DNA from: JAKAGZ01 sp963772675
Lineage (GTDB): Bacteria > Bacteroidota > Ignavibacteria > Ignavibacteriales > Ignavibacteriaceae
Reading direction: 5' to 3'
NCBI GenBank assembly: GCA_963772675.1
Contig: CAVYYF010000012.1
Coordinates: 124,001-188,000 of the forward strand
DNA: 64,000 nucleotides
Part shown: in pieces, positions 9,401 through 17,970 of the stretch
Layout of the letters: every line of letters starts with the position of its first letter
Numbering within the stretch: the first letter of the stretch is position 1
Notes under the pieces: model-generated
Database searches by the model: none
Seen by the model: the letters and a program-made list of their open reading frames with translations, nothing else
Told to the model about the DNA's origin: nothing
Translations under genes and position numbers: made by a program

Positions 9401-10096
9401 ATAAATTCTCCAGTTTTTGAGAATGAATTCAAGCTGGCCTTCAAGGCTTTGTGGATTAGTTTCAATGGGCCTTTTGAGAAATTTAATAAGTGATAAATTT
9501 TCGTTGCCAAGCAATTTTTCTTTTTCAAAAAATTTATCCGCATTCTGAATCAATTGTAAATAATCAGTTTGTTGTCCAAGTGGGGTGTCATCATAAAGTT
9601 CTTTCAGATTTTTTCCTGCGGGGTTGCTATTGCCTATATGCAGCAATAACAATTCTTCTAAAATAATTTCCTTGTTTGGTTTGTTATCAGTCAGACTGTT
9701 CAGGTATAGATTTGCCGAAAGCTTTCCGCTTTGAACTTCAGGAGCTGGAAAATCTGCGATGAAATGAAGCAGGATCCTGTCTAATTCTTTTTCACCTAAT
9801 TCATATGTTAACTTATTAATCGCACGTTGAAAGACATTTTTGTTCTCAGTCTCTTCGTAAACCCTGATTACATAATGAAAAATTTCATGCTGCAATCCAA
9901 TGCCGTTGATTACTCCCGGAGTTACCAGTTTATCAGTAATTCCCTGAGATTTTCTTTTTGTATTTATTTTATTTGCGAGTATTCTGGCCTGTCGAAAATT
10001 GGCAATAATCAGGTCACCGACAATAGAAAAGAGGGAATTTTCAATTTCATATTTGAGTCTTGATTCTTTTGTAACCTGGAAATCAAATCGCAGCAT
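6476..10096 (-). CDS. Large GH13 (alpha-amylase family) glycoside hydrolase
   Basis: The 1206-residue protein has a central GH13 barrel. Region I is SDMVPNH (about 418-424), region II IIRFDAAMT with nucleophile Asp near 537, region III LLLAEAFW with acid/base Glu near 602, and region IV FMSNPDEET with the third Asp near 660 (Asn-Pro-Asp instead of the usual Asn-His-Asp). About 330 residues before and 400 after the barrel match nothing I recognise. No signal peptide, so probably cytoplasmic and acting on alpha-glucan. The C-terminus is very Lys-rich. An esterase gene lies 99 nt upstream on the same strand. The family is clear; exact substrate is not. Confidence 0.9.
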   Translation of the reverse strand: MLRFDFQVTKESRLKYEIENSLFSIVGDLIIANFRQARILANKINTKRKSQGITDKLVTPGVINGIGLQHEIFHYVIRVYEETENKNVFQRAINKLTYELGEKELDRILLHFIADFPAPEVQSGKLSANLYLNSLTDNKPNKEIILEELLLLHIGNSNPAGKNLKELYDDTPLGQQTDYLQLIQNADKFFEKEKLLGNENLSLIKFLKRPIETNPQSLEGQLEFILKNWRIYIKSAFDDRLLRSKDLFAEDAQLFQIGGFHKGTPPVPDYDAEYLKKLRENLLAGRNLTDDERRYYYEEYEHFTSDIDWMPKVVMIAKNIFVWLDQLSKKYQRSITRLDQIPDEELNDLARWNFTALWLIGIWERSSASKKIKQMTGNPEAAASAYSLFDYVIAEELGGEGAFENLKHRAWERGIRLSSDMVPNHMGIFSKWMIERPDYFIQSGYPPYPNYTFNGVNLSDDPRVDVRIEDKYYSREDAAVAFQRKDNQTGDVTYIYHGNDGTSMPWNDTAQLNLLKPEVRESLIQTIMHVARKTPIIRFDAAMTLTKKHYARLWFPQPGTGGAIPSRSDYSLTRTEFDTVMPNEFWREVVDRINAEMPDTLLLAEAFWLMEGYFVRTLGMHRVYNSAFMHMMMKEENNKFRSLIKNTLEFNPEILKRYVNFMSNPDEETAINQFGDGDKYFGVAIMMITLPGLPMFGHGQIEGYKEKYGMEYKRAYYNETRNDNLVSRHEWEIFPLLQKRYLFSQVEHFELYDFFDDAGFINENVFAFSNRSGDERSLVIYNNSYNSCSGTISHSAMKVNPSQDGAFTSRKISEALWIKDHKKYFYIYRDHRTKLEYINSGEAASHNGLYFNLDGYQYYVLQDFREVYDHNGNYERLYYHLNRRGVQSIEQEMHEMNLAPVHQAFAALFDKEMLEKIDSYISGKETQLPEEINSEIFSTVNKVNGFADQSIETSEVIKGIHTDLRTFRSFEELNSKLLKKTTCPKWYKEAYLNFPFKKNGTSDKKILIQLILLHNIFQHSTLNNLFDLIDTYRILNSSFRTLGVSEDRIYSTIYLIKSLTGKEKYHLWAESLFTDPKPMQLSDKECKVIYVSDLFYGQDISEYLNINEYKGEKYFHKESFETLLDWLFLLLSAGYFKEKKKDEKTILSKIKAQYSFFSDIKIKAGKTGYNISKLKELLLGKNGKAKTQKGSVKKNAVKKKVVKPQK

Positions 10097-10195
10097 ATCA
10101 CATAAATTTAGTTTTGTAAGATGAGATAATATAAGAAATCTTTAACCAAAAATTTGGAGACAAATAAGTGATTTTGTGGTTTTATAGTAATTATT

Positions 10196-10918
10196 TCAAA
10201 CATTAATTTTTTTAAGATATTGTGGAAACATTTCTCTCCACCAATGCCAGTCATGGCCTGCACCCGGACGAACATCCAGCCAGTGCTGTACCCCTTTTGA
10301 ATTGAGGATGTTTGATAAATTAATATTTTCATCCCTGCATGTGTCATTTTCCCCGGTGCCAAGAATTATTCCCATCTGTTTGAATCTATCAAGATACCAG
10401 TCATCATCTAAATTTGGAAGATAATCGGGAGGATTATTGAAATAACAATTATCATCAAAATAACCGTAAATGTGCGGCTTTATATCAAACGATCCGCCGA
10501 TACTAATAATATTGTCCACTTTATCGGGATGGCGGAATCCTAAGTTGACTGCATGATATGCACCGAAGCTGCAGCCCGCAACTCCAACCTTCTTTCTTCC
10601 CGTTTCGTGTTTAACAAATTCAATTACATCATTCAGAATTAATTTTTCATAACCGATATGAGTTTTTACTCTGTCAACTGGATGAATTGAATAATTGTAC
10701 CAGCTGCTTGTGTCCACCCCGTCAGGGCAATATATTTTGAATCTCCCATCATCGAGAAGATATGCAACTGAATCAATTAATCCGCAGTCTTTATTTTCAT
10801 AGTAGCGACCTTTAGAAGTTGGGAATAATATAACCGGGTAACCTTCGTGCCCGAAAACGAGCATCTCAAATTCTCTTTCCAGGTATTCGCTGAACCATTT
10901 ATGATATTCTTCTTTCAA
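10196..10918 (-). CDS. Esterase family alpha/beta hydrolase
   Basis: A 240-residue protein of the putative esterase (esterase D/ PF00756-like) type. The nucleophile elbow AGCSFGAYHA puts the catalytic Ser near residue 115, and a C-terminal GAGHDWHWWREMFPQYL supplies the catalytic His. PVILFPTSKGRYYENKDCGLI near the N-terminus is usual for this family. There is no signal peptide. The start is TTG 10918, with AAGGA 6 nt upstream; no in-frame ATG is better placed. It precedes the GH13 gene and may be cotranscribed, suggesting removal of acyl groups from a carbohydrate, which is inference. Confidence 0.88.
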   Translation of the reverse strand: MKEEYHKWFSEYLEREFEMLVFGHEGYPVILFPTSKGRYYENKDCGLIDSVAYLLDDGRFKIYCPDGVDTSSWYNYSIHPVDRVKTHIGYEKLILNDVIEFVKHETGRKKVGVAGCSFGAYHAVNLGFRHPDKVDNIISIGGSFDIKPHIYGYFDDNCYFNNPPDYLPNLDDDWYLDRFKQMGIILGTGENDTCRDENINLSNILNSKGVQHWLDVRPGAGHDWHWWREMFPQYLKKINV

Positions 10919-11135
10919 GTTATATCCTTGAGCTGGGCTTAGTTTAAAATAGAAGATGTGAAAAAAAAATGTTTTAATTTGAAAACTTAAATCCGCCTAA
11001 ATATATATAATTATATAGCTTTTACAAGCGCATAAAGGCAATTAGTATAATTTAATAAGACGACTGCTGAATTGATATTCTTTACATATTAAGGTAATTT
11101 TAAATTTAACCTAAATTAAATTATAAGCGTAATAA

Positions 11136-12116
11136 ATGCAGAAAACGCCATTAATGGCTCAATACAGCGGGATAAAAGCCGCTAATCCGGATACAATTCT
11201 GCTTTTCCGGATGGGAGATTTTTTTGAGACCTTTGAAGAAGATGCGAAGATTGCTTCAAAGGTTTTAGGAATAACTCTGACCAAAAGAGCCAACGGTGCT
11301 GCCGAAGATGTTCCGCTTGCAGGGTTCCCGCATCATGCAATTGATACCTATCTACCTAAACTGGTTCGAGCCGGCTACCGGGTTGCCGTTTGTGAACAGG
11401 TTGAAAATCCGAAGTTTGCTAAGGGAATTGTAAAGAGGGAAGTTATTGAAGTTGTTACCCCGGGAGTGAATTTCTCGGATAAAATTCTCGATCATAAAAA
11501 GAATAATTATTTAATGGCAGTTTGTGTCAAAGATGAGATCTCTGGCCTTTCATTCTGCGATATTTCAACCGGAGAGTTTTACACTTACGAAGTCCCGGCA
11601 GATCAGCTATCCCAGCAGATCGAATCGATCTCTCCATCGGAAATTCTTGTTCAGAAAAAAGACAAAGATTTTTTTTCAAAATTAATTCAGAAAATAAATC
11701 CTACAATACGTATCACAAAAATTGATGACTGGGTTTTTAATTTTGAGTATGCCAAAGAAATGCTGGTGATGCAGTTCAAAACTGTAACTTTAAAAGGATT
11801 TGGGATTGATCAATTTATGACCGGGATTATTTCCTGCGGAGTTGTGTTAAATTATTTGCAGGAAACGCAAAAAGCAAATCTTTCCCATTTAAATAAAGTC
11901 TCGGCCTATAATCCTTCCGAGTATATGATACTCGATCACTCAACAAAAAGAAATCTTGAGATCACTTATTCCATGCAGGACGGAGGAAGGGAAGGGTCGC
12001 TGATTTCTATCCTCGATAAAACCGAAACTGCGATGGGTGGAAGGCTTTTGAAAAAATGGATATCTGCGCCTTTAAAAGAATTTAGACCTGATATTGAAAA
12101 GACAGGAAAGTGTTGA
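11136..12116 (+). CDS. mutS: DNA mismatch repair protein MutS, N-terminal part (frameshifted)
   Basis: Residues 1-321 are a normal MutS start: TPLMAQYSGIKAANPDTILL, then FRMGDFFETFEEDA with the mismatch-reading Phe-x-Glu (FFETF), then the connector domain, and ending in the lever domain at KKWISAPLKEFRPDIE. The frame is then lost and the ORF stops at 12116 after TGKC. The rest of MutS continues in another frame from 12100. MutS binds mismatches and starts methyl-independent or nick-directed repair. Read together the two parts give about 878 residues, the usual family length, so a single indel in GAAAAGA (12096-12102) explains the break. Confidence 0.93.
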   Translation: MQKTPLMAQYSGIKAANPDTILLFRMGDFFETFEEDAKIASKVLGITLTKRANGAAEDVPLAGFPHHAIDTYLPKLVRAGYRVAVCEQVENPKFAKGIVKREVIEVVTPGVNFSDKILDHKKNNYLMAVCVKDEISGLSFCDISTGEFYTYEVPADQLSQQIESISPSEILVQKKDKDFFSKLIQKINPTIRITKIDDWVFNFEYAKEMLVMQFKTVTLKGFGIDQFMTGIISCGVVLNYLQETQKANLSHLNKVSAYNPSEYMILDHSTKRNLEITYSMQDGGREGSLISILDKTETAMGGRLLKKWISAPLKEFRPDIEKTGKC

Positions 12117-13773
12117 AGAACTATTTCGGGATAAAAATCTTAGAAAAAAAATAATAAATGGGCTTAAAGAAATTGGAGATCTTGAAAGACTGATTTCAAA
12201 AGTTTGTACCGGCAGAGCAAATCCGCGCGAAATTATTTATCTGAAAACTTCATTGAAGAAAATTCCTGCTATTAAGGAGCTGCTCAAAAACTTAAAAGTA
12301 AAAACACTTCAACAGTTAAATGATGGATTAAATCCACTCGAAAAAATAGTTGGGAAAATAGAAAATGCGGTTATCGATTCACCGCCGCTGAGCATTTCAG
12401 ACGGGGGAATAATCAAAAGCGGCTTCAGCCCTGAACTCGATGAACTCAGGGATATTTCAATAAACGGGAAAGATTGGATTGCAAATCTTCAGAAAGATGA
12501 AAGAGCAAGGACAGGCATTTCATCATTAAAAGTTAACTTTAATAAAGTATTTGGCTATTACATTGAGATAAGCAACGCGCATAAAGAAAAAGTTCCTGAA
12601 AATTATATCCGAAAACAGACGCTCGTTAATTCTGAAAGGTACATCACTCCCGATCTGAAAACTTACGAAGATAAAATTCTGAATGCTGAAGAAAAAATTT
12701 ACGAGCTTGAGTCTCAACTTTTCAATGAGATAAGAATGATAGTTGGTGCTGAGGCTGAGGCAATTCAAAATAATGCAAGGCTAATAGCAATGCTCGACTG
12801 TTTTATCTCATTTGCTGAATGTGCTGATGAATACAGATATGTAAAACCCGTATTGAGCGAAGATGATAAAATAGAAATTGTCGATGGTAGGCATCCGGTT
12901 GTTGAGAGAATCCTTCCGCCGGGTGAAAAGTTTACCCCCAATTCTTCAGTACTTGATAATGCCAAAGAGCAAATCATTCTGCTTACAGGACCAAATATGG
13001 CTGGTAAATCAGTGTATCTACGGCAAGTAGGATTGATCGTGCTTCTTGCGCAAATCGGCTCGTTCGTTCCGGCGAAAGAAGCGAAAATTGGTTTGGTTGA
13101 CAGAATATTTACTCGCGTCGGTGCCAGCGATAATATTACTGCCGGTGAGAGCACCTTTCTGGTTGAAATGCAGGAAGCCGCAAATATTCTTAACAACGCA
13201 ACTTCAAAAAGCTTAATTTTACTTGATGAAATCGGCAGAGGTACAAGCACTTTCGATGGTATTTCAATTGCCTGGGCTATAACAGAATACCTGCATGAAA
13301 ACTCGGCAATATCAGCAAAGACTCTTTTTGCTACTCATTATCACGAACTGAACGAAATGGCTGAGCTTTTCCCGAAGATTAAAAACTACAAAGTTGAAGT
13401 TCGTGAATATGATGATAAAGTCATCTTTTTGCATAAGGTAAATCCCGGCAGGGCAGATCACAGTTACGGAATCCAGGTTGCACAAATGGCCGGGCTTCCG
13501 ACTTTTGTGACGAATCGTGCAAAGGAAATTTTGCAAAATCTCGAAGGAAAGGAACTGACACCCTATGAAATTAAAAAAGAAAAAATGGAAAAATTAAAAA
13601 GAGATAATGAAAGTCAAATTAGCCTTTTTGAAATTAAAGATGATAAACTGAGAACGGAAATAAATGATATTGAAATAAACGACATGACTCCGGTTGAAGC
13701 TTTGAATAAATTGAATGAATTAAAAAAGAAAGTAAAAGAAGGTGAAACGTTAAAAGTGAAAGGTGAAAAGTGA
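12094..13773 (+). CDS. mutS: DNA mismatch repair protein MutS, C-terminal part (frameshifted)
   Basis: This frame carries the rest of MutS: KRQESVEELF of the lever domain, the clamp region, and the ATPase with Walker A GPNMAGKSVYLRQ (nt 12990-13030), Walker B LILLDEIGRGTSTFDG and the signature ATHYHELNEM. The TTG at 12094 lies inside the broken codon context and is not a convincing start; it has no SD. In other MutS proteins the pattern I-x-x-R-Q-x-x-V follows, so IE-(K)-RQESV is expected and two bases seem missing (or one added). The last residues KVKGEK and the stop lie inside a heptamer repeat. Confidence 0.93.
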   Translation: MKRQESVEELFRDKNLRKKIINGLKEIGDLERLISKVCTGRANPREIIYLKTSLKKIPAIKELLKNLKVKTLQQLNDGLNPLEKIVGKIENAVIDSPPLSISDGGIIKSGFSPELDELRDISINGKDWIANLQKDERARTGISSLKVNFNKVFGYYIEISNAHKEKVPENYIRKQTLVNSERYITPDLKTYEDKILNAEEKIYELESQLFNEIRMIVGAEAEAIQNNARLIAMLDCFISFAECADEYRYVKPVLSEDDKIEIVDGRHPVVERILPPGEKFTPNSSVLDNAKEQIILLTGPNMAGKSVYLRQVGLIVLLAQIGSFVPAKEAKIGLVDRIFTRVGASDNITAGESTFLVEMQEAANILNNATSKSLILLDEIGRGTSTFDGISIAWAITEYLHENSAISAKTLFATHYHELNEMAELFPKIKNYKVEVREYDDKVIFLHKVNPGRADHSYGIQVAQMAGLPTFVTNRAKEILQNLEGKELTPYEIKKEKMEKLKRDNESQISLFEIKDDKLRTEINDIEINDMTPVEALNKLNELKKKVKEGETLKVKGEK

Positions 13774-13797
13774 AACGTGAATATTTCAATGTGAAAA
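13742..13797. repeat. Eight-unit GTGAAAN heptamer array spanning the mutS stop and the next start
   Basis: Units in exact 7-nt register from 13742: GTGAAAC, GTTAAAA, GTGAAAG, GTGAAAA, GTGAAAC, GTGAATA, TTTCAAT, GTGAAAA. The fifth unit (13770-13776) holds both the GTG start of the DUF1684 gene (13770) and the TGA stop of mutS (13771-13773), and the preceding AAAGGTGA can act as an SD. Confidence 0.8.
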
Positions 13798-14411
13798 TTT
13801 ATATAATTTTGATTTTAATATTTTTAGCTCCTGTAATTTTGAATTCCTGTTCAAAGGACCCTTCCCCACGCAATAACAATTATATCTCGGAAGTTGAAAA
13901 CTTCCGCAAAGAGAAAGATGATTATATGAAAAACGATCCGGGCTCACCTTTCAACCAGGATTCGTTGGTGCAGTTTCATCCTTTGAAATATTACAAAGTT
14001 AATACGGACTTTGTTTTTAAGAGCAAGCTCTACGAATATGCGCAAAAGGATACGGTAAAAATATTCGGTACAAAAGGAGAGGAAAGAAAAGCTTTGAAAT
14101 TTGGTTATGTAAATCTAGACTATAAAAATAAAATTTATAAATTAAATGTTTACAAAGGCTGGGCTAAAAGTGGTCAGCCTTATTATTCAATCTGGTTTAC
14201 GGATGAAACAACAGGGAAAGAAACATATGACGTTGGACGCTACATTGATTTTTATCTTGATCGCGCTCCCGATAGTTTGTACACGGTTGATTTTAATCTA
14301 GCGTACAATCCTTATTGCGCTTACAGTTCTATTTATTCGTGTGCAATTCCAAGAAAGGAAGATCATCTCAATTTTGCAGTTGAAGCAGGGGAAAAGAAAT
14401 TTCATAATTAA
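13770..14411 (+). CDS. DUF1684 lipoprotein
   Basis: A 213-residue protein whose signal (YIILILIFLAPVILNSC) ends in a lipobox Cys near residue 27. The body fits DUF1684: SEVENFRKEKDDYM near the N-terminus, FTDETTGKETYDVGRYID in the middle and the conserved DFNLAYNPYCAYSS and AGEKKF near the C-terminus. The GTG start at 13770 overlaps the mutS stop by 4 nt (GTGA); a second GTG at 13791 would still keep the whole signal. DUF1684 proteins have no established function. Overlap suggests translation coupled to mutS, created by the heptamer repeat. Confidence 0.88.
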   Translation: MKREYFNVKIYIILILIFLAPVILNSCSKDPSPRNNNYISEVENFRKEKDDYMKNDPGSPFNQDSLVQFHPLKYYKVNTDFVFKSKLYEYAQKDTVKIFGTKGEERKALKFGYVNLDYKNKIYKLNVYKGWAKSGQPYYSIWFTDETTGKETYDVGRYIDFYLDRAPDSLYTVDFNLAYNPYCAYSSIYSCAIPRKEDHLNFAVEAGEKKFHN

Positions 14412-14416
14412 TTTTA

Positions 14417-15442
14417 ATGGAGACCATTGTGGTAGTAGTACTTGAAAAAAATGTTTCCCAGGAACAATTAGAAAATATTATAAAGCACCTGGAAGAATAT
14501 AAATTTTCTGTCCATAAATCGACTGGCGAAGAACAGGTTGTCCTCGGTGCGATTGGGGTGCAGCCGAATTTTGACATAAGAAAAGTAAAAATTCTTGATG
14601 GCGTAGCTGAAGTCTACCGGATTACAGAACCATTTAAACTTGCCAGCAGAAGCTTTCATAAAGAAGATACCGAGATTAAGATTAAGGATGTGGTAATTGG
14701 CGGAAACGAAGTCGTGATGATGGCAGGCCCGTGCTCGGTTGAAAATGAAGACCAGATTTTTACGATTGCAGAAACTGTGGCAAAAGCAGGTGCAAAAATC
14801 TTAAGAGGTGGGGCTTTCAAACCAAGAACCTCGCCCTATTCTTTCCAGGGACTGGGAGAAGAAGGATTAAAACTTTTGCGCCAGGCTGCTGATAAATACG
14901 GATTGCTTGTTATAACAGAAGTGATGGAATCAAGTAATATTGATTTGATAGAACAATACGCGGATATATTCCAGGTTGGGGCAAGAAATATGCAGAACTT
15001 CCCACTGCTTCGCGATCTCGGTAAAACAACAAAACCGATAATGTTAAAACGTGGTTTATCTGCAACTGTTGAAGATCTCTTAATGTCTGCCGAATATATT
15101 CTTTCAAGCGGAAATAAAGAATTGATGCTTTGCGAAAGGGGAATAAGAACATTTGAAACCTACACTAGAAACACTTTTGATCTGTCTGCAATTCCTGTGA
15201 TTCATAAACGAAGCCACCTTCCAATAATTGCCGATCCTTCCCACGCTACAGGATTGCGCGATAAAGTTTTGCCGATGGCTCGCGCTGCTGTGGCAGCCGG
15301 TGCCGACGGAATAATGGTTGAAGTACACAACGAACCTGAAAAAGCTTTGTCTGATGGACCGCAGGCTTTATTGCCAGATCAATTTGAAGAACTTATGGCA
15401 CAGGTTAAAGCAATTGCGGAAGTGATTGGAAGGAAGATGTAG
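14417..15442 (+). CDS. aroF: 3-deoxy-7-phosphoheptulonate (DAHP) synthase, type I-beta
   Basis: First step of the shikimate pathway: phosphoenolpyruvate plus erythrose 4-phosphate give DAHP. The 341 residues comprise an N-terminal ferredoxin-like regulatory domain (1-70, VVVVLEKNVSQEQLENII) as in the Thermotoga-type enzyme, then the barrel with MAGPCSVENEDQI near 102-114, RGGAFKPRTSPYSFQGLG, ITEVM, QVGARNMQNF and IADPSHATG carrying the substrate and metal ligands. The N-terminal domain suggests feedback control by an aromatic amino acid (known for the family). It starts 5 nt after the DUF1684 gene; tyrA lies 5 kb on, aroE at 59.6 kb. Confidence 0.95.
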   Translation: METIVVVVLEKNVSQEQLENIIKHLEEYKFSVHKSTGEEQVVLGAIGVQPNFDIRKVKILDGVAEVYRITEPFKLASRSFHKEDTEIKIKDVVIGGNEVVMMAGPCSVENEDQIFTIAETVAKAGAKILRGGAFKPRTSPYSFQGLGEEGLKLLRQAADKYGLLVITEVMESSNIDLIEQYADIFQVGARNMQNFPLLRDLGKTTKPIMLKRGLSATVEDLLMSAEYILSSGNKELMLCERGIRTFETYTRNTFDLSAIPVIHKRSHLPIIADPSHATGLRDKVLPMARAAVAAGADGIMVEVHNEPEKALSDGPQALLPDQFEELMAQVKAIAEVIGRKM

Positions 15443-15454
15443 TTTATAAAAATA

Positions 15455-15489
15455 AACCTTGAAGGTCGCTGTTTAAGACCCTCAAGGTT
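15455..15489. terminator. Bidirectional terminator between DAHP synthase and the subtilisin gene
   Basis: AACCTTGAAGGTC pairs with GACCCTCAAGGTT (12 of 13 positions) around a 9-nt loop, between two convergent gene ends. The minus strand continues TATTTTTAT, the better U-tract; the plus strand continues AATTGTAAT. Confidence 0.65.
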
Positions 15490-15514
15490 AATTGTAATAA
15501 AAGCTGTTCCTATT

Positions 15515-17962
15515 TTATTTTAGAACTACCATTTTCTTCCTGTCAAAAAAATCTTTGGTTTTTATTGTGTAGAAATAAATTCCACTGCTTAATCTGCTTG
15601 CATCAAAATTAACAGTATAAAAACCCGCTGACTTGTTTTCATTTACAAGCGTCGCCACTTCCTTTCCGAGTAAATCATAAACCTTTATTTCTACAAACCC
15701 GTCTTCTTTTAAGGCATATTTTATTTGTGTAGTCGGGTTAAAAGGATTAGGATAATTCTGACCGAGATCATATAATTCAGGTACAACTTTTTTTAGAGTT
15801 TCCAAAGAATTATCAACGGCTTTTGGCCCTATACCACCCGATCCGGTAACATAATATTGTGCTGAAGCTATGCCGTTTTGAGCATCAGTAACATCTACAC
15901 GCAGGTAGCCGTTTCCGCCGCACCAGTAGAATTGCAAAGTTGAACTGTTGGTGCCTACAGCGTTCCAGGTGCCGCACGGTCTCAAAGGTCCTGGTCCAGC
16001 TCCTCCCCCACAGTCCCATTTTTGATACCATTGATATGAGTATGGGGTAGAACCACCGGAAGTATTTGCTGTCCAGGTACTAGTTTGACATTGTGCTGTG
16101 GAAGGACCTGTGATATAAACTGAAAGGGGAGGAACAGGTATTCCTAAGGTAGCATATTTCCGCACAGCAGCATTATTAGGATCAAATGGTGCCCATTTAT
16201 TCACTGTTTGACCTGTCGCAAGATCACTTTTAATATAGTAAAAAACAGTCTGAAGCGTAATTGAATTACTTGTGGTGGATTTTATTACATAAGGGCTAGC
16301 ATCATTTGGATTTGCCCATGAAAATCCTGGGGAATCAGTAATCCATCCATTTGGTGTTTGAGAAAATCCATTTTTTGTCACCTCGACTACATACCTATCA
16401 CAATTATATCGACCAACAGGAACACCTGGTGCCGGACTGTTTAAAAAGTCCATTTGAAAATCTGTTGAATAAAGAGATAAAGATGCAGTCCCAACTGTAT
16501 ATTGATATTGTGGGTTTGCAAGTACAAAAGCATTAGCAACTGATTTAAGAGCATTTAAACGCCCATATCCATATTGATCATCAAAACCAGTTGGTCCTTT
16601 GTCGTCAGCATACTGTTCCATCAGATTCCTTATTTGAGAAGCAGAGAGTGAGCTATTTATAGATAACATTAGGCCGATTGTTCCTGTCACTTGAGGTGCA
16701 GCCTGTGAGGTACCAGCTAAATAGCCATAATTTTCAGATACATCCGTACCATTCTGAAGATTAAAAGAATAATTAGGTTCAGTAGAATAGATATTATCAC
16801 CTTCATTATCTGAACCATTATATGCAGTTGTCCCGTTATCATTATAAGGGCCAACTCCTCCTGGTGCAGAAACATCAATCTGTGGTCCCACACTTGAATA
16901 TGAGGCTATAACATCGTTTTGATCAGTTGCTGAAACTGCTATGACATTTGAATAGGATGTTGAATAGGCAGCAGGGTATTCTACGGCTCCTCCGTCATCG
17001 TTTCCGGCAGCAGCAACTATAGGGATTCCATTAACATTTGCAGAGTCTATTGCATCTTCCATTTGTTGTGATGATACGCTGCTACCCCCACTATAATTTA
17101 TAACTATCCTTGTCCCTAGATGATTGCGCTGGTAGTTTACAGCTTCTATTACTCCATTATAAAAACTTGTTGAAGAACCATGTCCGTTTGCATCGAAGAC
17201 CTGTATAATCAAAAGTTTGCAATTTTGGGCTATGCCGGATATACCTGTGCTATTATTCGTTTCAGCCCCAGCTATGCCCGCTACATTGGTCCCATGTCCA
17301 AATAGATCTCTAACACTTTCACCATCACCAATATAATCAGAACCTATAATTATTCTATTTGGATCATTAAGATCGGGATGAGAAAGTGAACCATTCAGCA
17401 TTGGAATACCAGTGTCTAATATTGCAAGAACTACATTTGAACTTCCAGTTGTAATGTCCCAAGCATCTGTTGCATCAATATCTGCGTCCCATGTACCTGG
17501 AACTCCTGACTGTCTCGCGTTTCTTAATGCCCATTGGTTGGTTTTAAAATATGTGTCATTTGGTTCTGAAAAAGCATTCGTTAAATAATTAGGCTCAGCA
17601 TTTTTTACGAACGACATTTTCTTAAGCATTGCAATAGTAGATAGTTCGTCACTACCTTGAGGGACATCTATTAAACTCCAACCAGGTTTTATAGATTTTC
17701 CCTTTATACTTAAGTTGAATTTTGCAAGATAAGTTTGAACTATAGACCTGGAGACGGAGGATCCAAATTTTACTGCAACTTCACCCGAAATAAATTTAAC
17801 TGTTTTCCCATTCAAAGACGCAGATTTAACAATTCTACCTGCAACTTTTTCCTGTGGAAATATATTTATAAAAAAATTAGATTGAGGATGGTAAAAAATG
17901 ATATTATCTTTATCATTATTGATATAGTTTTCATAGTAAATTTCTCCCAGTTTATTTTGCAA
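15515..17962 (-). CDS. Subtilisin-like serine protease with T9SS sorting domain, no signal peptide
   Basis: The 815-residue frame has an N-terminal inhibitor-like prodomain (about 1-120, ending KNAEPNYLTNAF), an S8 catalytic domain with Asp in AILDTGIPM (~179), His in FGHGTNVAG (~222) and Ser in AGTSQAAPQVTG (~413), Ig-like/PKD regions, and a T9SS sorting domain from QNYPNPFNPTT (~733) to DRKKMVVLK. Export needs a Sec signal, yet none precedes the prodomain: the only start is a TTG without SD, an in-frame TGA lies 36 nt upstream, and the next 100 nt are an 85-bp palindrome. The 5' end is probably lost or displaced; the gene may be silent. Confidence 0.85.
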   Translation of the reverse strand: MQNKLGEIYYENYINNDKDNIIFYHPQSNFFINIFPQEKVAGRIVKSASLNGKTVKFISGEVAVKFGSSVSRSIVQTYLAKFNLSIKGKSIKPGWSLIDVPQGSDELSTIAMLKKMSFVKNAEPNYLTNAFSEPNDTYFKTNQWALRNARQSGVPGTWDADIDATDAWDITTGSSNVVLAILDTGIPMLNGSLSHPDLNDPNRIIIGSDYIGDGESVRDLFGHGTNVAGIAGAETNNSTGISGIAQNCKLLIIQVFDANGHGSSTSFYNGVIEAVNYQRNHLGTRIVINYSGGSSVSSQQMEDAIDSANVNGIPIVAAAGNDDGGAVEYPAAYSTSYSNVIAVSATDQNDVIASYSSVGPQIDVSAPGGVGPYNDNGTTAYNGSDNEGDNIYSTEPNYSFNLQNGTDVSENYGYLAGTSQAAPQVTGTIGLMLSINSSLSASQIRNLMEQYADDKGPTGFDDQYGYGRLNALKSVANAFVLANPQYQYTVGTASLSLYSTDFQMDFLNSPAPGVPVGRYNCDRYVVEVTKNGFSQTPNGWITDSPGFSWANPNDASPYVIKSTTSNSITLQTVFYYIKSDLATGQTVNKWAPFDPNNAAVRKYATLGIPVPPLSVYITGPSTAQCQTSTWTANTSGGSTPYSYQWYQKWDCGGGAGPGPLRPCGTWNAVGTNSSTLQFYWCGGNGYLRVDVTDAQNGIASAQYYVTGSGGIGPKAVDNSLETLKKVVPELYDLGQNYPNPFNPTTQIKYALKEDGFVEIKVYDLLGKEVATLVNENKSAGFYTVNFDASRLSSGIYFYTIKTKDFFDRKKMVVLK

Positions 17963-17970
17963 ATTAAAAA

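Noticed and set aside
12765..13250. 161-residue minus-strand ORF inside mutS
   Set aside because: Shadow of the MutS ATPase coding strand; Ser/Leu-rich composition, no SD, and no motif.
13742..13797. CRISPR array
   Set aside because: Units are 7 nt without spacers; it is a simple tandem repeat.
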